In this document: in pieces, positions 59,733-64,000 of the stretch
How the letters are laid out: every line of letters starts with the position of its first letter
Numbering within the stretch: position 1 is the stretch's first letter
Source of the DNA: Gammaproteobacteria bacterium
Lineage (GTDB): Bacteria; Pseudomonadota; Gammaproteobacteria; SZUA-229
Assembly (NCBI GenBank): GCA_015488885.1
Contig: WFMW01000066.1
Coordinates: forward strand, 29,057 to 93,056
Direction of reading: 5' to 3'
Length of the DNA stretch: 64,000 bases
The notes under the pieces: generated by a model
The model's input: the letters and a program-made list of their open reading frames with translations, nothing else
The model's database searches: none
Told to the model about the DNA's origin: nothing
Position numbers and translations under genes: made by a program

Positions 59733-60087
59733 ATGCACTTTAGCGCCGTAGATGAAAGTATTTTATATGCAAAAATGACCATAAAAAATATAAAGATTTG
59801 CTTAAGTAAATGCTGTTACGTGTTAGTGGGAATGAAACGAAAAATAGATAAATAAATATTCTATCCCTATGTATTATGTCATTCCCGCGAATGCGGGAAT
59901 CCAGTACACCATAACCAGCTAAATGAAGGACTACGCACGGGAAGCATGATGCCAGAGGAAATGTGAAGAAAGTGGAGCGCCTGGTTTAATATCGAGATGT
60001 TGATAGCACCAGTGTTGAGGTAAAAATCCCAGAAAATTACATAATCAGGTTAAGGAGTAGTTAATGCATTTACTAAATAAATAAACT
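59733..60087. other. Gap before the methyltransferase gene
   Basis: 355 bp without a credible gene. It contains a REP-like palindrome at 59881-59900 and marks the change from conserved origin genes to accessory DNA. A possible ribosome site (AAGGAG) near 60050 precedes a short frame only, so nothing else is called. Confidence 0.5.
59881..59900. repeat. REP-like palindrome
   Basis: ATTCCCGC-GAAT-GCGGGAAT, 8-bp perfect arms followed by CCAG. This type of short palindrome recurs intergenically in many proteobacteria. Only this copy was noticed in the window. Confidence 0.7.
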
Positions 60088-60897
60088 ATGCAAAATACCG
60101 AGCGCAAAAAAATGATCCAGCAGGGCTTCGATACCGTCGCAGCAGGCTATGATCACCCCGCATTAGCCTTCTTTCCCGAAACTGCCAAACGTCTGATACA
60201 ACACCTCAACCTGAATCCGAGCGACAACCTGCTCGATGTCTGTACCGGAACAGGTTGTGTGGCACTCAGAGCCGCCGAAAATTTAAGCCACGGCAAGGTC
60301 ACCGGTATCGATCTTTCATCCGGCATGCTGCAACAGGCAAAAAACAAAGCCGCCGCACAGGGCATTAGCAACATAACATTCCAGCAGATGGATCTGGAAC
60401 AGCTAACTTTCGAAGAAGCAATATTCGATATCGCCACCAGCAGCTTCGGCCTGTTCTTTCTGGAAGATATGACCCACGGCCTGAGCAATATAGCCAGAAC
60501 CGTCAAACCCGGCGGCAAAGTCGCCCTCACCAGCTTCACCGGCGAAGCCTTCGCCCCTTTTTCGGATATCTTCATCAAACATTTTGAAGCCACCGGCAGA
60601 ACCGCACCGCCGCTGGCATGGAAACGCCTGGCAACAGAAGAACTGATAACAGAGAAGTTTAAAGCTGTGGGGATTACAGATGTAGAGATTCACCACGAAC
60701 CATTAGGTTACCAGATGACCGACCCGCAACAATGGTGGGATGTTGTATGGAATGCAGGTTGGCGGACATTGCTTAATCAAATGGACGAGGAAGAACAGAA
60801 AGTGTTTGAACAAGAACATATAAAAGAAATTACTGAGGTAGTTGGTGATGGTGTCTGGTTTAATACTGAGGTGCTGATAGCGGTGGGTGAGAAGTGA
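60088..60897 (+). CDS. SAM-dependent methyltransferase (UbiE/class I type)
   Basis: A 269-residue protein with class I motifs: motif I LLDVCTGTGCVALRAAE, GIDLSSGML, post-I IATSSFGLFFLEDM, and VKPGGKVALTSF. The substrate is unknown; it is not an obvious ubiE. The first two-thirds is richer in G+C and C-ending codons than its neighbours (one 60-base line, 60481-60540, counts to 35 G/C), suggesting transfer. It is followed within 16 bp by the first cassette repeat. Confidence 0.75.
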   Translation: MQNTERKKMIQQGFDTVAAGYDHPALAFFPETAKRLIQHLNLNPSDNLLDVCTGTGCVALRAAENLSHGKVTGIDLSSGMLQQAKNKAAAQGISNITFQQMDLEQLTFEEAIFDIATSSFGLFFLEDMTHGLSNIARTVKPGGKVALTSFTGEAFAPFSDIFIKHFEATGRTAPPLAWKRLATEELITEKFKAVGITDVEIHHEPLGYQMTDPQQWWDVVWNAGWRTLLNQMDEEEQKVFEQEHIKEITEVVGDGVWFNTEVLIAVGEK

Positions 60898-60912
60898 TTG
60901 AATATAATATTA

Positions 60913-60990
60913 CTGAAATGATATGGAACCACAGAACACACGGAATACACTGAATTTAAAAAACGAAGTCTTCTGTGTATTCCGTGGTTA
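60913..60990 (+). repeat. Cassette repeat copy 1
   Basis: Starts CTGAAATGATATGGAACCAC and contains a hairpin, CGGAATACAC (60941-60950) with GTGTATTCCG (60975-60984). It is 15 bp beyond the methyltransferase stop. Copies 2 and 3 are at 62621 and 63444, all in the same direction. Confidence 0.7.
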
Positions 60991-61361
60991 AAAAAAGCCT
61001 TGTGAAGCCTGTGGTGATGAATGGCGACTCAGCAGGATTGTGTTAAGGCCTGATACTAATAAAACAGGGTATAATGATTTGGTTTTTGAGGAAGAATCAG
61101 CAGGGAAGTCTAAGTGTAGTTGGTGAGTTTGTGGTGGTGATTGAATGAACCTGCATTTTTAATCAAGCCTGATCCTTTTGATTCCCATGTTTCCATTTTT
61201 CATTGTCTTTTCTCCAGCAAGTTTCCTAAATAAATGCACAGTTACTTGTACATGAGCCGAATAAAGACTACTATTCGGCTCATATATTGAGCCAATTATA
61301 GCTATTTATTCAGCTCACGAATAAACAATCAAACATTAAAAAGAAGGATTTAATAATTACT
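60991..61361. other. Gap upstream of fic gene 1
   Basis: 371 bp with no credible gene; most of it is AT-rich. Its end holds the alternating half-site array at 61252-61317. Confidence 0.5.
61252..61317. promoter_or_regulatory. Alternating half-site array before fic gene 1
   Basis: A perfect 12-bp inverted repeat (ATGAGCCGAATA 61252-61263, TATTCGGCTCAT 61272-61283) is followed by a second, weaker pair: TGAGCCAAT (61288-61296) and ATTCAGCTCA (61308-61317). Half-sites alternate minus, plus, minus, plus. It ends about 44 bp before the GTG start, so an operator is likely, perhaps bound by the winged-helix end of the Fic protein itself. Confidence 0.6.
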
Positions 61362-62534
61362 GTGTACATTTGGGAAGATAAAACCTGGCCATATTTTTCA
61401 TTAGATGCAAAGGTGATAAAACCCCGGCTAAAGAATGTACTCGCATTACAAAAACAGCTAACAGGTAAGGCAAAAGACTTGCCAACAGGCCTAGACAAGC
61501 AGGCAGAAATGGATGCGCTTATCCAGGATGCGATCAAAACATCGCAAATTGAAGGTGAAACGCTTAATGTTAGCTCGGTTAGGTCATCTGTAGCAAAACA
61601 CCTTGGCTTAGACCAGGCGGGACTAGCTCCCGGTAATCACCAAAGTGAAAATCTAATAGCAATGTTATGCTCCGCTACGGATAATCTGGATCAACCGATA
61701 AACCAACAACTATTGTGTGAGTGGCAAGCTGCCTTATTCCCGGAGCCCTCAATTATCAGGAATTTGGCCATAGGCGAATTAAGAGGGGAAGCACCAATGC
61801 AGGTGACTTCACAAATGGGAAACCGAGAAATAATCCATTTTGAAGCACCGCCAAAAAAGCGCTTACAACAAGAATTAGATGAATTCATCGATTGGTTTAA
61901 TTTGGCGCAACCCATGAATTTAGCGCAACCTATGAATAAAAATGTCGAGATGCACGGCATCGTTCGTGCAGCGGTTACCCACCTATGGTTAATTACCATA
62001 CATCCTTTTGAAGACGGTAATGGGCGAGTAACACGTGCAATAACAGATAGAGCCCTGGCGCAAGACGAGAAAACCAGCATACGGTTCTATTCATTAAGTG
62101 CAGTCATCGAAAGTAATCGTACCGCCTATTACGAAATACTGGAAAACACGCAAAATTGTAAAACAAAAATGCAACAAGACGGGAGCGCAACGAACATAAC
62201 CGAGTGGGTAAACTGGTTTCTGGAAATAGTAGCGTTAGCCATGCAATACGGCCTACAACGAATAGAGCGTGTTGTAGATAAAACACGCTTCTGGCAAACG
62301 CACAGCCAAACCGTTTTGTCAGAACAACAAATCAAAGTATTAAACCGACTGTTAGATAGCGCTGGTGATGAATTTATAGACGGTATTAGTGCTAAAAAAT
62401 ATCAGGGTATCGCAAACGTCAGTAAAGCAACAGCCACCCGTCATCTAACCGAGCTAGTAACAAAAGCTTGTCTAATTCAATTACCCGGTGGCGGTCGCAG
62501 CACGCGCTACGCCATTAATACCGAATTCAAATAA
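61362..62534 (+). CDS. Fic-domain protein with N-terminal inhibitory motif and winged helix
   Basis: A 390-residue protein with a GTG start. The N-terminus (YIWEDKTWPYFSLD) resembles the DUF4172 lead of larger Fic proteins. An inhibitory helix motif TSQIEG lies near residues 60-65, before the Fic core HPFEDGNGRVTR (about 214-225), so class II autoinhibition is expected. The C-terminus (LDSAGDEFIDGISAKKYQGIANVSKATATRHLTELV) is a winged-helix domain. Fic proteins transfer AMP to target hydroxyls; the target is unknown. An 18-bp tandem duplication encodes NLAQPM twice near residue 180. Confidence 0.85.
   Translation: MYIWEDKTWPYFSLDAKVIKPRLKNVLALQKQLTGKAKDLPTGLDKQAEMDALIQDAIKTSQIEGETLNVSSVRSSVAKHLGLDQAGLAPGNHQSENLIAMLCSATDNLDQPINQQLLCEWQAALFPEPSIIRNLAIGELRGEAPMQVTSQMGNREIIHFEAPPKKRLQQELDEFIDWFNLAQPMNLAQPMNKNVEMHGIVRAAVTHLWLITIHPFEDGNGRVTRAITDRALAQDEKTSIRFYSLSAVIESNRTAYYEILENTQNCKTKMQQDGSATNITEWVNWFLEIVALAMQYGLQRIERVVDKTRFWQTHSQTVLSEQQIKVLNRLLDSAGDEFIDGISAKKYQGIANVSKATATRHLTELVTKACLIQLPGGGRSTRYAINTEFK
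61899..61934 (+). repeat. 18-bp in-frame tandem duplication within fic gene 1
   Basis: Two consecutive 18-base units, each coding NLAQPM, differing at two bases. It looks recent. Confidence 0.75.
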
Positions 62535-62620
62535 GCGAATAATTTATGAGCATACAAAGCCGAAGCACGTGACTGGGAACAGTTCTCAGCGCAAAGACGG
62601 AACGGTTAAGATACCTGTTC

Positions 62621-62672
62621 CTGAAATGACATGGAACCACGGAACACACTGAATACACAGAATTTAAAAAAC
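62621..62672 (+). repeat. Cassette repeat copy 2
   Basis: Shares the start CTGAAATGACATGGAACCAC and the following ACACTGAATACACAG part with the other copies, about 86 bp beyond the fic gene 1 stop. It lacks the second hairpin arm. Confidence 0.65.
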
Positions 62673-62758
62673 TGCATAGCGGATAATGGGTACATAGTGT
62701 ATTTTTCTGATACCAATATTTATTCGTATATTCATTATGTTAAACCATATTTATAGCG

Positions 62759-62780
62759 TTCCCATGAAATATTCGGGTTA
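62759..62780 (+). repeat. 22-base repeat, copy B
   Basis: Pairs with copy A at 44592, one base different. It is 20 bp before the ATG of fic gene 2. Confidence 0.55.
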
Positions 62781-62800
62781 AAAATAAAAAAGAGGCATAC

Positions 62801-63406
62801 ATGATTCTAGAAAATAAGCTGAAGATCACCGATCAAATCAAACTTGCCAAAGTCGAGGAAAAAATCAGCAAACAAAAAGCCAGACAGCTATTTGATTCGG
62901 GTGATATTAGCAAAGTAGAAGTGGGCACATTTAAAGGCCTTGCCTTTATTCACGCATATCTGTTTGAAGACATTTATGATTTTGCTGGAAAAATTCGTGA
63001 GGTAAACATCGCCAAAGGAGACTTTCGCTTTGCACCACTGATATACCTGAAACCATCGCTGGTAAATATCGATGCCATGCCGCAAAGCAATGAGGATGAG
63101 ATTATTGAAAAATACGTTGAAATGAATATCGCTCATCCCTTTCGTGAGGGTAACGGACGTGCCACTCGCATCTGGCTGGATTTAATCTTTAAAAAAGAGA
63201 TCAATCAGGTGGTTGACTGGAATCAGGTCGATAAAGAAGATTATCTCTCTGCCATGCAACGCAGTGTTGTTAAAGATGTAGAAATAAAAGTATTGCTAAA
63301 AGCTGCCCTGACCGATCAAATCAACGACCGCAGTTTGTTTATGAAAGGCATTGATGTTAGCTATTACTATGAAGGTTATAGCCAGTTCAAGACAGAGGAT
63401 CTATAG
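62801..63406 (+). CDS. Fic-domain AMP-transferase, class III layout
   Basis: A 201-residue protein with the Fic core HPFREGNGRATRIWLD (about 112-123) and a C-terminal inhibitory motif SYYYEG (about 187-192), the position seen in single-domain class III Fic proteins such as that of Neisseria. Those AMPylate targets such as gyrase or topoisomerase IV when de-inhibited; the target here is not known, though gyrB is 4.6 kb upstream. No separate antitoxin gene (FicA-like) is adjacent, as expected for a self-inhibited type. Confidence 0.88.
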   Translation: MILENKLKITDQIKLAKVEEKISKQKARQLFDSGDISKVEVGTFKGLAFIHAYLFEDIYDFAGKIREVNIAKGDFRFAPLIYLKPSLVNIDAMPQSNEDEIIEKYVEMNIAHPFREGNGRATRIWLDLIFKKEINQVVDWNQVDKEDYLSAMQRSVVKDVEIKVLLKAALTDQINDRSLFMKGIDVSYYYEGYSQFKTEDL

Positions 63407-63730
63407 TATGAGAGCATCATATTTTATGAAGCTATGGAACACGCTGAAATGATATGGAACCACGGAACACACTGAATACACAGAATTTAAAAATGAAGTC
63501 TTTCCGTGGTTTAAAAATAAGCTTTTTGATTGGGGCTAAGAGGAATACCAGGAAAGTGATGCTTTATTCACCAAAACACAAAAAGTAACCGGGGTCACAG
63601 TATTCGTTAATATTAGAAAAAACTGTGATCTGAGCTCGATGCGACCTCAAAATTACAGCCCATCCAAAAATAGCCTTGAGTTTTATTTTTATGGGAATAT
63701 ACTTGTTTATGTATTACAGAGGTATTACCT
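63407..63730. other. Gap between fic gene 2 and the antitoxin gene
   Basis: 324 bp without a gene. It contains cassette repeat copy 3 and an imperfect palindrome (GGTCACAGT 63593-63601, ACTGTGATC 63622-63630) like the ends of some proteobacterial repeats. Confidence 0.5.
63444..63512 (+). repeat. Cassette repeat copy 3
   Basis: About 37 bp beyond the fic gene 2 stop, starting CTGAAATGATATGGAACCAC and ending in CCGTGGTT, the same frame of features as copy 1. Confidence 0.7.
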
Positions 63731-63964
63731 ATGAAAACGATCACGGTAAAGGCTGATAATAACTTTGATGCCATATTAAACCAGTTAGCATCCCGTTTGC
63801 ATACGACACGCAGTCGCATTATTCGTGATGCGGTGAAAAGTTACGCACAACATATAGATAATGAGTTATTAAGGCAACAGGTTAAAGCGGCTTCCTTAAA
63901 AACACGGGCGCAGGCTTGTGATGAAATAGATAATTTAGAGGCGGCGAGCGGCGATGGCCTTTAG
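63731..63964 (+). CDS. Ribbon-helix-helix antitoxin
   Basis: A 77-residue protein beginning MKTITVKADNNFDAILNQLA and containing TRSRIIRDAVKSYAQH, the ribbon-helix-helix DNA-binding fold of CopG/MetJ-type antitoxins. AGAGG precedes the ATG. It overlaps the following gene by 11 bp, as toxin-antitoxin pairs do. As is usual for the type, it would repress its own operon. Confidence 0.75.
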   Translation: MKTITVKADNNFDAILNQLASRLHTTRSRIIRDAVKSYAQHIDNELLRQQVKAASLKTRAQACDEIDNLEAASGDGL

Positions 63965-64000
63965 GCGAGGTGAGATATACCTGGCCAATTTTAATCCTTC
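63954..64000 (+). CDS. MazF/PemK-like toxin, cut by right edge
   Basis: ATG at 63954 opens MAFRRGEIYLANFNPS, the N-terminal beta-strand signature of MazF/PemK mRNA interferases (RGEIxxxNxxP). Only 15 codons are visible. It overlaps the antitoxin gene by 11 bp. Confidence 0.65.
   Translation, partial: MAFRRGEIYLANFNP

Noticed and set aside
59881..59900. CRISPR repeat
   Set aside because: It is a single palindrome with no spacer-repeat series.
63593..63630. Insertion sequence end
   Set aside because: An imperfect palindrome only; no transposase gene or target duplication is seen.

Overview
The window is a stretch of gammaproteobacterial chromosome close to the replication origin, moderately AT-rich by eye. 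The evidence is the block rpmH-rnpA-yidD-yidC-mnmE on the minus strand facing dnaA-dnaN-recF-gyrB on the plus strand, two parS-like ParB sites inside recF, clusters of DnaA boxes, an NtrBC/sigma-54 nitrogen circuit, a MSHA-type type IV pilus cluster and a TonB/ExbB/ExbD system. I cannot name a genus. No tRNA, rRNA, CRISPR array or intact insertion sequence was seen.

Layout. 1-8.5 kb: an MSHA-like pilus assembly operon (TPR protein cut by the left edge, ATPase, inner-membrane platform, PilM/N-like, PilO-like and PilP-like proteins, then two large pilin-like proteins). 8.6-13.7 kb: an orphan membrane histidine kinase facing away from an ABC permease, a TPR-like membrane protein, another type IV prepilin and an ABC ATPase. 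13.8-18.7 kb: ntrC, ntrB, a DUF4124 protein and glnA, with a terminator below glnA and a sigma-54 promoter with an NtrC-like site above it. 19-24 kb: a cation diffusion facilitator, then a nitrate/nitrite transporter, a PP2C-kinase fusion and mobA as one operon behind a consensus sigma-54 promoter and a GCAC-N7-GTGC NtrC site. 24.3-36 kb: periplasmic cyclophilin, a TetR regulator with no normal start codon, TusA, RmuC, an AI-2E family permease, a PilZ protein, an LplT-like transporter, an SCP2-like protein, a SPOR protein, ArgS and PriA.

35.8-36.7 kb is a 0.9 kb AT-rich gap with four perfect DnaA boxes and one further consensus match, the best origin-like sequence here. Then come a fructosamine-kinase-like protein, TonB-ExbD-ExbB divergent from a TonB-dependent receptor, PEP synthase, and the origin-proximal blocks. 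The strand switch lies at rpmH/dnaA (51.34-51.77 kb), and the dnaA-dnaN gap also holds DnaA boxes, so the true oriC is unresolved between these places.

59.7-64 kb looks like an accessory segment: a methyltransferase, two Fic-domain AMP-transferase-like proteins with different inhibitory-motif placement, and a ribbon-helix-helix antitoxin overlapping a MazF/PemK-like toxin cut by the right edge. The same repeat follows each of the methyltransferase and the two fic genes, and the first fic gene has an array of alternating inverted half-sites upstream.

The least explained items are the half-site array before the winged-helix Fic gene, the cassette-like repeat, the pilin gene enclosed by ABC transporter genes, and the kinase/phosphatase inside the NtrC-type nitrate uptake operon.
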